A stretch of 64,000 nt of DNA from NCBI GenBank assembly GCA_949130485.1, contig OX422193.1, forward strand, positions 2,916,371 through 2,980,370, read 5' to 3'. The notes below the pieces were generated by a model that did not search any database, had not been told where the DNA came from, and was given only the letters and a program-made list of their open reading frames with translations. Made by a program: the position numbers and the translations under genes. The stretch comes from Agelas oroides (taxonomy: Eukaryota > Porifera > Demospongiae > Agelasida > Agelasidae). This document shows, piece by piece, positions 23,648 to 35,400 of this stretch. How positions within the stretch are numbered: the first letter of the stretch is position 1; every line of letters starts with the position of its first letter.

Positions 23648-24952
23648 AACTAACTTTGGCACTGAAAGTTTAGTATTAGTTACATGTGGAACTTTGCAAA
23701 ACTGTCTTAGTTTCAATTGCACATTGATCACAGTTGTTCTTTTTGACTTTGTAACGTAGTAGCATTTGTGACAGGCGAATTGCCAAAAATATTGTGAATG
23801 ATATTATATTGTTCAAGTTTATTTCCATACTTTCACCCAAAAGAAACTGGTGACTTTGAACTAGGCTACTGATTGATTTGGTCTTTGACTGAGGCCTGCA
23901 AACTGCCTAGCACCAGACACCTCTCCAATCACTTGATTGTTGCTCACAGATCTCTATCAACAAGGGTAGGGTAGGCCTGAGAATTTGGATATGTCAGTAT
24001 ATTAGAACTGTTGTCAGTGTGATGGTAAAAGGTGCAGGATCACAGACATTCAGGTTTCTAGTGTCCCTAAGGGACTCTGCATAGCACATGCAAAGTGGCT
24101 AGCACCCAGTTCGTTAGTCACAGCAGAAACAACTTGGGTATTTACCATAATTATAGTATGTACCATGTGTACCATGCCAAACCACAGCCTTCCTGATCGA
24201 CTCTTAGCCATTTTTCTAGCTAACTAAAAGCAATTTCACCAAGTCTACTGTGAACATAAGACATGGGATGGGATGGTACAGCACAGTATACAGCATGCAG
24301 GGTACATCCCATGGAGTATCAGACTCTTACTGTTAATCCCCTGTCACCACAGTACAGGAAGGTATAGAGCTTGGTAGATCTGACAGTGTACCAGGCTCCT
24401 ACCACACAAATCCCACTCCTCTTGTACCATGGGACTTGTTAGCACAGCATATAGTATGTCCCATGCTATACCATGCAGTCTAATAGCATGTTAATCATTC
24501 ATTCCTGATCTTGGGATGGGTAGATACAGCATGAAAAGCCCCACGGAGTGCCAGACTCCTGCATACTAATTCCACTGTTCTCATGTACTAGTAAAATGAT
24601 TCATCATTGTGGGGTGAGCCTGAATGAACAGCACACTGCTGATGCATATATTATGTCATGGCACACATAGTAGCAAACTTTGTTTCACGTGTGCACAAAG
24701 ACCATGCATAGATAGTATATATTTCTGTCTGCTGTTGAATTAGTGAGATGAGGCAAGTTGAGCCAAACATCATAACGCATAAGTACATAAGTTCTCACCA
24801 GAGGTATGTGATTACATATGCAGAAAAATTGCAGCCATTTCCCAGTTAGGGTAGCTAGTACAGCATGGACACTAAAATCATAGGCTGAATCTCTGCTAGA
24901 GTGTTGTTTATGCAGGGACCTTCCCTGAAGCAGCCTTTACTACCCTCTATAA
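23648..24952. other. Spacer downstream of copy B
   Basis: The first 350 bp match the 3' flanks of copies C and E (GTGACAGGCGAATTGCC..., CCTGCAAACTGCCTAGCACC). From 24247 it matches 11030-11700. No gene seen. Confidence 0.65.
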
Positions 24953-25553
24953 CAAAGTAACCGCACCCCAAGATGCTCATAGGAGGTTAGTGCTGCAGGT
25001 TTACCTTGGCTCGAACACTTTAGAGTTCAGTGCTATACATAGGTGAAATCTTTGTTAGTAGGCTTTAGGAAAACAAAGTTCACTGCTACTTAGCTACAAG
25101 ACCTGAAGTAGAAAGCCTTAGAGTTCAGAGTTTTGTGGTTTCTTAAAAAAGCTTTACCCTCCAGGGAGGAACCAGACATCACTTTATCAATCGTGAACAG
25201 CAAGGCACCCCTTCACCTGCGCGCGTTACGTGCGAAATATTAGCCCGAAGCTCAGTAGCGCGCTCAATACACGTAGCAATGATTTTATACGTAGGTATAT
25301 TGAACGTGTGACGTCACGTAAGCTTAAGCGGAAAAATCGGTTCGGGAGTCGCTGTGAGGGGTGACGGTGGTGTAGCTGGTGAAGGGAGAGTTGTTGGTGT
25401 ACCAAAGTTTCATTCCTGGGGTAATTTGCCCATGCCATTAACGAATATCAACTCAGATTGGATGTCCAACGCTTCCTCTGGCCTGTGTATTATATTAGTT
25501 AATTATATTATATCATATTACGCGGGTCCTTTAAGTTGCATCTTGGGGTGTAC
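24953..25553. mobile_element. Short TIR element (MITE-like)
   Basis: An insertion of about 600 bp relative to the paralogous site near 11686 (CCATAATTTCTGC). Inverted ends include CACCCCAAGATGC at the left (24964-24976) and GCATCTTGGGGTG at the right (25538-25550). TAA occurs on both sides, which would fit a PIF/Harbinger-type 3-bp target, but the outermost bases do not match well. The interior is CpG-richer and has no recognisable protein. Confidence 0.5.
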
Positions 25554-25824
25554 GTAATTTCTGCCATCTTTGAGCAGCCTGCCTTGGTCCGTAGTTGCGT
25601 AAATCAGAAGTGGCCACGCGTACTTGAACTTGAGTTTGGCTTTGCTCCAGGTCTCTTTCACAATAACTTGGTAGCTGCACTATGCCAGTAGCCCTTCACT
25701 GTCACTCTAGGCTGAGCTGAAGTGCATGTGGACACTCAATCTTCATGATATACTTACAAATTTTACAGTTTATGATAAGTGGCCACAAATAAGCAAGCAA
25801 AAAAACTAGCAAGCATACACACAC

Positions 25825-27663
25825 TCCTATTGCTGCACTCCTCAGAGATTCCGGTTGAGTGCCAATCCAGATGAGACTAGAGTACACTCTGCTTAAGTAT
25901 TGGTATCATGTCTGTAACCTCTCTCAAGAGCGTCTACCCAAGAAAGTCTTCATTTGGGCTGGAAAAATAGCAGATTTATGCAAAAAGAATTGGGTATCCC
26001 AAGTTAGACTTCTTTTAGGGGAGTTAAACCTAACTGATGCTTTTATAAATGCAGGCAACAGAAAGGAAACTCTAGCTACTTGATGACTTGCATTGAAGTT
26101 TTTTCGTAGGTGGGAGGACGGGGTCTGGGACATGGAGGCACTAGATTCTGAAAGTGGGGGTGAACCGGCTGTTTACAGACATTTGAAAGATCTACCAGCA
26201 GCTGAGCCTTATACTAGAGCTAATCTCCCTGCAAGCATATGGAGGGTCTTGGCTGGACTCAGGGCAGGGTGTCTCCGCTGCAAGTTGAACTTGGCAGATA
26301 TTCCTCACTCCCTTCAATGAAAGACTTTGTTAAATGTGCAACCTGGAGGCTGAGGATCAAGAACACTTTCTGTTACACTGTCCCAGTCTCATAATCCCTC
26401 GAGCTACTCTTTGGGCTGAGATATCCAAGCACAACCCAGATTTCATCTCTTATGAAAGCACTGCCAAACTACTGCACCCTACTGAACTCATCTTCATAAT
26501 TGCAAGAGATTCATAAGACATACATGCACAGGTTTGCCCTTTTATATCATTCACATTGATATTTCTCATATTACACTTTTATTCACCCGTTATCTTTTTT
26601 GTTTGTTTGTTTGTTTGTTTTTGTTGTTGTTTTTGTTTTCTTTATTTTTGTTGTTGTTTTATGGCTACATACTCTCTTGTCATCCATGCCTGACTATTGC
26701 CCATACATTTACCCCCCTCCATCCACCTCCACTATTCCCCCTCTCCTCATGCATATACACATGCTATGCACACACAAGCCTTGCACGCATACATGGTTTA
26801 ACTATGCACACACACAAGCTGGCCAATTTGCGTCCCATGCACTCCACACAGTTGTACCACTGGCACACACTACTTGCTCATGCATTCTCTCTTTGTCTGC
26901 TCAATTCACTCGATGTATGCTGTCCAGAACTTCTGTCATTCCCCTGTGTCCCCTGCTATGTATATATTCATAGTAATACTAATGCATTGCAAATGTAAAA
27001 TAGTTCTTTACAACATTGTATTACCTCTCCTTTTGACATTGTAATGCCCTTTTGATAAGTTTTGTATGTGCCTAGTTGGTTGGAACAATTCAGCCTCTGC
27101 TAATATCACGAGATGTGGAGAAAGACATCGTATAGGAGGAGAAGTATGATGGATTGCAGATCTAATCCCAAGCTGCATCATTGTTTGCCAGTCTTCTAAG
27201 AAGTGGGGCTGGCACTTGTTGCTTGGCAATTCCATTGTTTCGGATTCTGCTGTTTGTGCTAACCTATTGCCATGCCGGATTCTCCTGCTTCTGGATGCTG
27301 AGCTCCAATTACAGCAGCCTTGAAGGACAAGTGGAGTATATGGCACAGAGCGAGGAATGAAGCACCCCCATTCCTTGACACATCTCAGGTCATAAGTGCA
27401 CTGTATAGCCTCCATCTTCATCGATTGTTCATCAATTGCTGATCTGACATGACAATGTTCGGGATAGATTTTCAATGTGCTTGGGGAACTGTGTTTGTCA
27501 TTTTTGTACTAGATTATTTTTTAGCAATTATCACATATAGGTACTGTAGGAGCCCTAGATGATTTGTTGTACTATTAGCTAGCTAGTCTCATAAGTCCAA
27601 CTTTGGACCGGCTGCATTTTTTGCAGGGGACATTAAAATTTGACTGACTGACTGACTGACTGA
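25825..27663 (+). mobile_element. 5'-truncated LINE with (ACTG)n tail
   Basis: The insertion interrupts a site intact near 11950-11970 (CAAGCATACACATACACATGC), with an ACACAC-type duplication at both edges. It holds the 3' end of a LINE ORF2 (25840-26516) and a long 3' region with T/G-rich tracts (26590-26660). It ends ...GGGGACATTAAAATTTGACTGACTGACTG, a microsatellite tail typical of several LINE clades. It is decayed by stops and frameshifts. Confidence 0.75.
25840..26516 (+). pseudogene. LINE reverse transcriptase C-terminal region, broken
   Basis: The frame reads VPIQMRLEYTLLKYWYHV, then KFFRRWEDGVWD and YTRANLPASIWRVLAGLRAG, then MCNLEAEDQEHFLLHCPSL. The last is the C-x-x-C...H...C type knuckle found at the C-terminus of many LINE ORF2 proteins. 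At least one stop (TGA near 25856, probably from TGG) and frame changes near 26085 and 26320 break it. No catalytic RT motif remains in this fragment. Confidence 0.7.
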
Positions 27664-27785
27664 CACACACATGCACAAAGCAGTCCCACTTGTGTGGGAC
27701 TCACTCAGTCTCGCCCCATGCAACTATAGACTCCTACACCAAGACCTCAGCCTGTCAAACAAACTCATATAGACTGCCCAGTTGT

Positions 27786-28277
27786 TAGGGGTGCGAATAT
27801 TATGCCGGCATAATTTCGAGCATAATTGACCCTTCAAAGCATCGAGCATAATGCCGGCATAATTCGGTTCTTTTTTTTTTTAGCCCCGTGCATATTGCGC
27901 ATGCGCAGTTTCCACGTGACTAGATAGGAAAAAATAGCCGAACGCAACGAGCCCGGTTGTAGTACTAGTAGCCTGTCTGATAGCTTCTGGCACAAGGTTT
28001 ACCACAGTCTCGAGCGATGGAGAAGACGTTGAAGACTCGGGGGAAGATGCCTCCGAGAGTTCGAGCAGGACCAGTGCTGAGCCGGAGAGCGTACTGTCTC
28101 GGCTAACTGTTCTATGTGAAAATGTGTTTTTGTGAGCTAAAAAATTATTTTGCTTAAAAGCATAATGGCATATTTCTGGAGCATAATGGCTTATTTGCGG
28201 AGCATAGTTGGCATAAATTGTGAGCATCAAAGCATAGCATAATTCTCTGATTTTGGAGCATAATATTCTCACCCCTA
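27786..28277. mobile_element. hAT-type MITE with exact 8-bp target duplication
   Basis: Ends TAGGGGTGCGAATATTATGC and its near complement (GCATAATATTCTCACCCCTA), flanked by CCAGTTGT at 27778-27785 and 28278-28285. The paralogue at about 12060 has one CCAGTTGT and no insert. An 8-bp duplication and a TAGGG start are hAT hallmarks. The inside is rich in GCATAAT-type subterminal repeats. Open frames within it look incidental. Confidence 0.9.
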
Positions 28278-28518
28278 CCAGTTGTCAACAGTGTGTGAGG
28301 ATACCACCACACCATAAATGATTAACGTTTCAATTGTACTTTGAAGACAGCAGGTAATTTATGTATGATGTAGATTGTACATAATTTATGCATGTAGATT
28401 GAACATATTGTGTGGATATTTTGATGCTTGCAAAATAATCACGTGAACTTCTGTTATAGGCACACATGTTTCTGTTAGGCATACATGTTCTAGTTGGAAT
28501 GTGCCCTTGTGCATCATA

Positions 28519-29285
28519 CAGTAAAACCTGTAATAACGGACCCTCCGAAAAGCGGACAACCTCTCTACAGCGGACGTAGTAGAGTCAAGTAGAGCCAAGT
28601 AGAGCCATGGCCGAGTGTAGTTGAGTCAAGTAGAGACAAGTAGAGCCATGGTAGAGTGTAGTAGAGTCAAGTAGAGCGAAGTAGACACATGATAGAGTGT
28701 AGTAGAGTCAAGTAGAGCCAAGTAGAGCCACGGTAGAACAGATCACTTGCTCCCGATTGATTTTACCATAGGACTAATTCATTTCGAACCTCCGAGAAGC
28801 GCTCAACTCCGTACAACGGACACTGATGAGCCCCAGATGTACCTTAGTCAATACAAAATTACCTCTGAAAACGGACAGTGAAACTACACTCACCAATAGT
28901 TTTGTACATAATGCGAACGCTTGTCGACCGCTTTCGTAAGATTGTGCGCCACTGTAGCTGGATTCAAAGACCGGGCACTATATTAGCACTGTTGCTCATC
29001 GTGCTAGCCTTTCTCGCCATAGTACAGCAACGGAGAGGTCCGAAAATGCGACCTCATCGTGTTCAACAGCCCGAGCACAGAATACCACGCCTACCGGAAG
29101 TATACCGAATGCCCATAACGGATACCTCTGCATTCCGGATACGCAGCGGTGGTCCTTTCCACTGTGCTCTCAAAGGAAAAGTTCTTTCCAATAGGTTTAA
29201 AAGCAAACCTCCGAGTAGAGGACAACCTCCCTACAAAGGACAAATGGCCAGTCCCCAATGTGTCCTTTGTTGGGAGGTTTTACTG
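28519..29285. mobile_element. Tigger/pogo-like TIR element with TA duplication
   Basis: Left end CAGTAAAACCTG, right end AGGTTTTACTG, each next to TA (28517-28518, 29286-29287). The paralogous site near 12270 reads GCATCATATTTG with no insert. Subterminal repeats of the CCTCCGA/CGGACAACCTC type occur near both ends. It contains a 41-bp minisatellite at 28579-28739. A 144-codon frame at 28878-29312 runs across the right terminus and out of the element, so I do not treat it as a gene. Confidence 0.85.
28579..28739. repeat. 41-bp minisatellite related to the 1-7640 satellite, inverted
   Basis: Units start at 28579, 28620, 28661 and 28702 (the last partial), each exactly 41 bp and rich in GTAGAG. 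The reverse complement aligns in register with the satellite monomer of 1-7640 (CTCTAC steps and the CCATGGCTC block opposite CCCTGGCTC). Confidence 0.85.
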
Positions 29286-29389
29286 TATTTGTTATGTCTG
29301 ACCTGTTCATAGCAGTGTCTAAACCTCAAGTGTAAGGCTGCCTGGGAAATTTGTACAGAAACAAGACAGCTCTACATATCATACATGCC

Positions 29390-31005
29390 CAGGCCCGTAG
29401 GTGGGGGGGTTCGAGGAGGTTTGCTCGAACCCCCCTTTTGACCTCCAAAACATTTTTTATACACCTCTTCAGGTGGCAGAGAACCCTGTACTTTCAAGGT
29501 TGACAAACCTGGAATCCAAGCTAATAGACTTCTTTGTCTTGTTAAACTTTTAGTGCACAGTCAGTTTTGGGAGTCTTCAACCGTTCACTGTCCGTAAAAT
29601 TGGGGATTTTCCCCATTTCCTGTCGGCATTGGCATCCAATAATCAGTTTATAATTAAATTAGTTAAGATGTGGCCTGGCGGAACCCCTCATGTGGTGGTC
29701 AGAACTTTGAAGATAAGCTTAGATCGACTTAAAAATAAATAAATAAAAATAAATAAAAAAGAAGGAGTTTAGTAGAGTGCTGTAGTGTCAGTTACTGTGA
29801 GTAGTGCGTAATGCCTGCTTGTGAAAGCAAGCTTGTGTCTAGAAGCAGCAGAAAGGCCACACGGTGGCCAAGACTGTACTCATTGGGTAGGCCCAGGTCT
29901 TGCGATCGTATGCCAAGCCTAGTAGGTAACCGTGGCCCGGTGCTTCGAGTGCTGGGCTGGGCTTTAACTAGAATGCGCAATATATCGTTAGTACTACGCT
30001 GGCAGTAGACAAGAAAGCTGAAGAGTGGTTGCGTGTGAAACAGAGCCGTGAGTTGTTTAGCGACATAAGGGGCTAGTAATGCTTGCTTCCACTCGTGAAT
30101 GAGCCCCTCCCGTAGACAAGCTGTGAATTTTTCGAAATGTGCATTCATTTTGGTGCAGTCAAAGTTGTCCATTCCAAGAGTAGTGACAAACATGAGTCTA
30201 GCCTGACTTTGAGAGTGGCTCTGAGCAAAAGCTGGCACAGACTGATTTGAGATACATTGGTGGTTAGGACGCTACCTACAGTGAGCATGTAGATGCGTCC
30301 ATCGAGTGGCAATTTTGGGTCATGAATATATTAATAAGCTACTAAAACAAATTAGGCAAAGCAAGATTGCCCTAAAACAAACCCTAACCCTGAAACTAGG
30401 AGTAACACTGGTCCTGACTGTAACCCAGATTTATGTTTTCGGTAACCTCCGCCGAGTGACTTCCGCCGCCACCTTAACTGTACATTTTAAGTGTCCTACC
30501 GTTTGAAAGTGGTCCACTAGTGTCGCTGCTATTGAGAATCACCGCTGTCCAAAGAGTCTGGTTGCAGCTACAGTATGCGAGTTTGTTCATGGAGGACCAG
30601 CGCGGAACGCGCGCGTAAGCTTTACGTCGCTGCGATGAAAGGACGCGCGTAAATACGTGCGTATAAAATAAATCGCTAGTTCAGGCGCTCGAGAGTTGTC
30701 CTTCTAGCGATATCACCCCAACTGCTGTTCTGCCAACCTTAGTACCTTCTCTTGTGGAAATTCGAAGTCAACTGGTTTAGCAAATGCATACATAGACAGC
30801 CAAAAATTGGATGCAATACTCCGCGAGCCATGTAGCTACTACGGCTCTGCTTCAGTCCCAAAATGGCCTCATAAGCAATCTAAGAGCATCTAATTTCTAA
30901 AAAAAAATTTCTGGGGGAGCATGCCCCCACACCCCCCTAGTTTTGCATACGTACAAATCAGACATCCATGTAACCCCCCTTCTACAAATCCTCGCTACGG
31001 GCCTG
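29390..31005. mobile_element. TIR element CAGGCCCGTAG, containing element E copy 3
   Basis: Left end CAGGCCCGTAG (29390-29400), right end CTACGGGCCTG (30995-31005). ATGCC occurs on both sides, a possible target duplication. Right inside the left end is a hairpin (GGGGGGTTCGAG...CTCGAACCCCCC). Element E occupies 29472-30473. The remaining right part (30480-30994) includes CpG-rich DNA and a G-rich/C-rich subterminal stretch. No transposase is visible. Confidence 0.65.
29472..30473. mobile_element. TTAA-flanked element E, copy 3
   Basis: Starts GGTGGCAGAGAACC after TTCA (a mutated TTAA) and ends GCCGCCACC before TTAA (30474-30477). Length 1002 bp, highly similar to 20845-21835. The - strand frame 30238-29792 again carries LGMDNFDCTKMNAHF and CLREGLIHEWKQAL. 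Confidence 0.8.
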
Positions 31006-31071
31006 ATGCCGTTATGTGTACAGGCATAACCTAATAGATTTAGCCTTTTCTCTTGTACATCATTGAGCAGT

Positions 31072-31937
31072 AACTACACCCCGTGTAGAAAGATACGCTG
31101 AGTTGAAATCCAACTCATCTTGACTAAGTTAACCCTTTAACTACTGAATTGTATTTTCTAGAGGTCTTATTTAGACTGGTCACACGTTCTTCCACCTGTA
31201 TTTCCGTTTCTGCTGCGAGTTAGCCCTGGAAACTTGAACCACAGCTTCTTCCACATGTCCTTTACAAGTTCATGACCTTGACCACACCCACTCATTAGCG
31301 AGCGTTCAATAGTCAGGGCCCTCCAACCACAGAGCACTCCTCCGGACTGAAAGCTGTCTAAAATGTCGGAAATGGAGCCCCTACAAGGCGATGGGAGTGT
31401 TTTCTAGGCCCGTTTGTGCAAGAAGGCAGAGCAGTGGCCCACCTGGCATTGACCAGGGCTTTTCTACAGCCAGCTGCAACAGCCGCCATGTCGCCCTGCA
31501 CTGTCTCCCTCTGGGTGACACCCACCCACCTCCCCTCGTCCCACCCTTTCGGCTAGCAGAACCTATCTTCAAAACGGATTGCGCCAACTGGTAACATGCG
31601 GCCGAATTTCGATGATGACTATACTCGTCATTGGTAGTTAAAGGGTTAAACGTAGCCTCCGCGATCATGTCAGGTCAAGCTGCGCCCTTGAGGTCATATC
31701 TCAGCCTAGAAATATTACCAAAAAAAACCTGAGTGACTGGCGACTGTAAAATCCTGTGTGGTCATGGTTCTCATTGAGGACATGCTAACTGTTCAGATCC
31801 TGAACTTACTGGTACTTTATCAGCCTTCATACTGAGCACCCAGGAGAGAAATAAATCTATGCTGTAAGTGGGACTGTAACCTTGGATCCTGCGATCCGCA
31901 GACCAGTGCTTTAACCATGCATGCACTAGGCAACCAG
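31072..31937 (-). mobile_element. tRNA-derived SINE, copy 2, split by a piggyBac-like MITE
   Basis: The tRNA-like head at about 31937-31868 (- strand, B-box region AAGGTTACAGTCCC) is followed by the body to about 31650. The body resumes at 31132-31072 beyond the insertion at 31133-31645. Confidence 0.6.
31133..31645. mobile_element. piggyBac-like MITE (TTAA target, CCCTTT ends)
   Basis: Ends CCCTTTAACTAC and GTAGTTAAAGGG flanked by TTAA (31129-31132 and 31646-31649). The SINE paralogues at 42325 and 46940 read GACTAAGTTAAACGTAGCC with a single TTAA. TTAA plus a CCC start is the piggyBac signature. No transposase inside, so non-autonomous. Confidence 0.85.
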
Positions 31938-32419
31938 CAACCCCCTGCGATAACATATGCTCGAGGACTTAGTGTAAAGACTTTTGGTTAAATAGCGTTA
32001 TAAATCTGTTGATGCAGCCTGGCAAGCGCCCGTGTAATTTATGTCGTCTAATACGTTGCCGCTAAGATCAGCGCATGTTTAATGGCAAATTATGAAGCTC
32101 ATTAATAACGTAAGTTGGCTACAATCTTGTGGATCCTGCACGTGTAATTCAATTCGTAGTCTGTTAAGTACTCGCGCAGTGCTACACCTTAGAAAGGATT
32201 GCAAGATTTAAACTGCCACCTTAGAAAGGATTGCCAGTGGGTGCCAGACCAATGTTTTCCTTACTTTCAGGTAGGGTTGACAATGTGAAAATGGAGATAT
32301 AGAGTAACACTAAAACAAGTATATGGTTGGAATAGTTGTTCATCTGCTAGTAATAAGTGAGCATTTTTTTTTGTCCGGAATCTCTACGTTAGTGGAAACG
32401 GCGACGATTTCTCCAGGGC

Positions 32420-35400
32420 TCGTGGCTACGAAGCTTGACTGAACGGTGTGTACAACCGTAGCTCATCATGTCTTGCTGCAGATGCAACCGCTCCGGTCGT
32501 TGCAAGAACTGCTCCTGCGTTAAGGCAGGCTCACCGTGCCAGGGTTGCCTTCCTCAGCGCCTCGGGAACTGCTCTAACAATGGGCCGACGACCCCACCAA
32601 TAACTACCCCACTCCAGATATCACCCCAGATACCCGAGTATCGTGCTGCTCTGTCCACAGCTGCTCCTGACGAAAGCGGCCCTACGAACATACCAGACGA
32701 AAGAGAGCACGAAGGCACTCCACCGCCCCTAACCATGCCTGTCTGCCCGCCCCTAACCGTGCCTATCTCCCCGCCCCTAACCATGCCCGTCCTCCTGCCT
32801 GCCCAGCAACCAAGGAATTTTAACTGGGGTCCTCACGAAGGTGACGAGTTCTTCAACATCATCTCCAACATTTATGAAGAAGTCATCCACTGGAGACGGA
32901 ATGTCTTCTTAGTACCTTCAGGTTCCACTGGCAAGGCCTTTGTGTCAGAGGTTGCTCGCCTTTTCCAAGCTTATGGTGACTGCTCTAGCCTTGAATCTAT
33001 CGCATTGAAGACCATTACCGTCCTACAGGCACTACTCCTCCAGAAGCCAAGCCACAATAGCAAGAGCAGAGACCATGTCACTCACTTGCAGAGACGACTC
33101 GACCTCTGGTTAAAGGGTGACATCCAAGCCTTAACTGATGAAGGTCGCTGCATACAAAAACACCTTCGTAAAACACCTAGCTGTGATGGGGACGAGGCAA
33201 CTGCTCGCACCTTCTGCAAGTTGATGATGGAAGGCAAGGTGCAGGGTGCTCTGCGATACCTATCTCGTAACACGTCAGGTGGAGTCCTGAAGCTTGATGA
33301 CCTCATTCCCATGACAACAGACAATGGTGAATCTTGTTCACTCTCCACATTCGACGTCCTCAAGGAGAAACATCCCCAAGGAAAATCACCCTCCCCTGAG
33401 TGTTTACTGCACCCCTCCTCAGAACCATCACCGGTCCACGCAATCCTGTATGACAACCTGAACGCAAACACCATCCTGCAAGCCGCCCTCCACACTCACG
33501 GTTCTGCAGGCCCAGCAGGCCTAGATGCACATGCCTGGAAGCGCATGTGTTCCTCCTTCAAATCAGCCTCTCATGATCTATGCAAGGCGTTAGCAGCTGT
33601 GGGCCGCCGGATATGCACAACCAACGTCCACCCTGATGGCCTTGAAGCACTAGTTGCTTCCCGCCTTATCCCCCTAGACAAGTGCCCAGGAGTGAGGCCC
33701 ATTGGAGTCGGTGAAGTCCCAAGGCGTATAATAGCCAAGGCAGTGCTCAGGGTTATCGGTCGTGACATCGAAGAGGCAGCCGGTCCTTTGCAGGTGTGTG
33801 CCGGACAAGATGGAGGGTGTGAAGCCGCTGTTCATGCAATGAGAGAGATCTTCAAAAACCCAGAGTCAGAAGCAGTGCTCCTGGTAGATGCAACAAATGC
33901 ATTCAACTCACTTAACAGGCTGGCTGCTCTTCATAACATCACAGTCTCCTGCCCTCCACTCGCCCAGATCCTGGTTAACACATACAGAGCACCAATCAGA
34001 ATGATCATTCCAGGGAATGGCGAGATTGCATCCACCGAAGGAACAACGCAAGGTGATCCATTAGCAATGGCTATGTACGCCCTGGCAATAACACCACTCA
34101 TTCATCAACTGAGATCTAGCTGCCCTTGTGTCCAACAAGTGTGGTTTGCTGATGATGCCACAGGCTCCTCTACCTGTTCTAACCTCAAATCATGGTGGAA
34201 TAAACTCTCATCATACGGCCCCGCCTTTGGTTACCACCCCAATGCTTCCAAGACCTACCTGGTTGTTAAGCAAGAGCACATGACCAATGCACAAGAACTT
34301 TTTGCTGATACAGATGTGCACATCACCATCCATGGGAAGCGACATCTTGGTGCAGCCATTGGCTCCAGAACCTTCACAGAAGAATACATTTGCAGCAAGG
34401 TACAAACCTGGTCTGACGAGATCAAAAGGCTAGCCAAAGTTGCCACCTCTCAACCACATGCCGCCTACGCTGCATTCACCCACGGCCTCTCAAGCCGCTG
34501 GTCCTACCTTTTGAGAACTATTCCAGACATCCAAGACCTCCTGTCTCCACTCGAAAATGAAATCCATCAAACCTTCATTCCAGCACTGACCGGCAGGCCC
34601 CCATGTTCGAAACAGGAACGCGACCTACTAGGCCTACCAGTGAGGCTAGGTGGTATGGGCCTTACTAACCCTGTCACACTCTCCACAAACGCATTCCACG
34701 GATCCCAGCGTCTGACCGCCCCACTAGCAGCTCTGATCATCACACAAGACATCAATCAAGTTGCTGACCCCGATCTGACCCGTAATCTGAAGAACTCCAT
34801 CCACCGCGAGAACCGACAGCACCAAGACCAGCAGGTAAAGGATATTCATGCTCAGCTAACACCACAACTGAAACGCTGTGTTGACCTTGCAATAGAAAAA
34901 GGATCCTCATCCTGGCTTACAGCTCTCCCACTCTCCGACCATGGCTTCTTTCTTCACAAGGGAGAGTTCCGAGACGCCATCAGCCTCAGATATGACTGGG
35001 AACTGAAGAACACACCACAGACCTGCAGCTGTGGTGCCGCATTCACCATTGACCATGCCATGATGTGCCACACAGGAGGCTTTCCCACCATCCGCCACGA
35101 TGAAATCCGCGATACTACTGCTACTCTACTAACAGAAGTGTGCCACAATGTCGCCACCGAACCACCCCTACAACCACTTTCAGGAGAAATCCTCAACCAT
35201 CGCACTGCCAACAGAGAAGACGGCGCACGACTTGACATCAGAGCGAGAGGCTTTTGGAACGGAGCCCAAGATGCATTTTTTGACGTAAGGGTTTTTCACC
35301 CAAACGCATCAAGCTACCGCTCCATGAGTCTCCAGGCTGCCTTCCGTCGTCACGAACAGGCTAAGAAAAGGGAATATGGAGAACGTGTGCGTGAAGTTGA

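Noticed and set aside
26534..26998. 154- and 124-codon hydrophobic overlapping frames
   Set aside because: They come from T/G-rich and C-rich tracts in the LINE 3' region, in two frames at once, with no domain.
28878..29312. 144-codon frame with a hydrophobic stretch
   Set aside because: It runs across the right terminus of the Tigger-like element into flanking DNA, has subterminal repeats inside, and shows no domain.
32554..35238. Antisense frames within the retrotransposon ORF
   Set aside because: They are shadows of a single long, motif-bearing sense frame.
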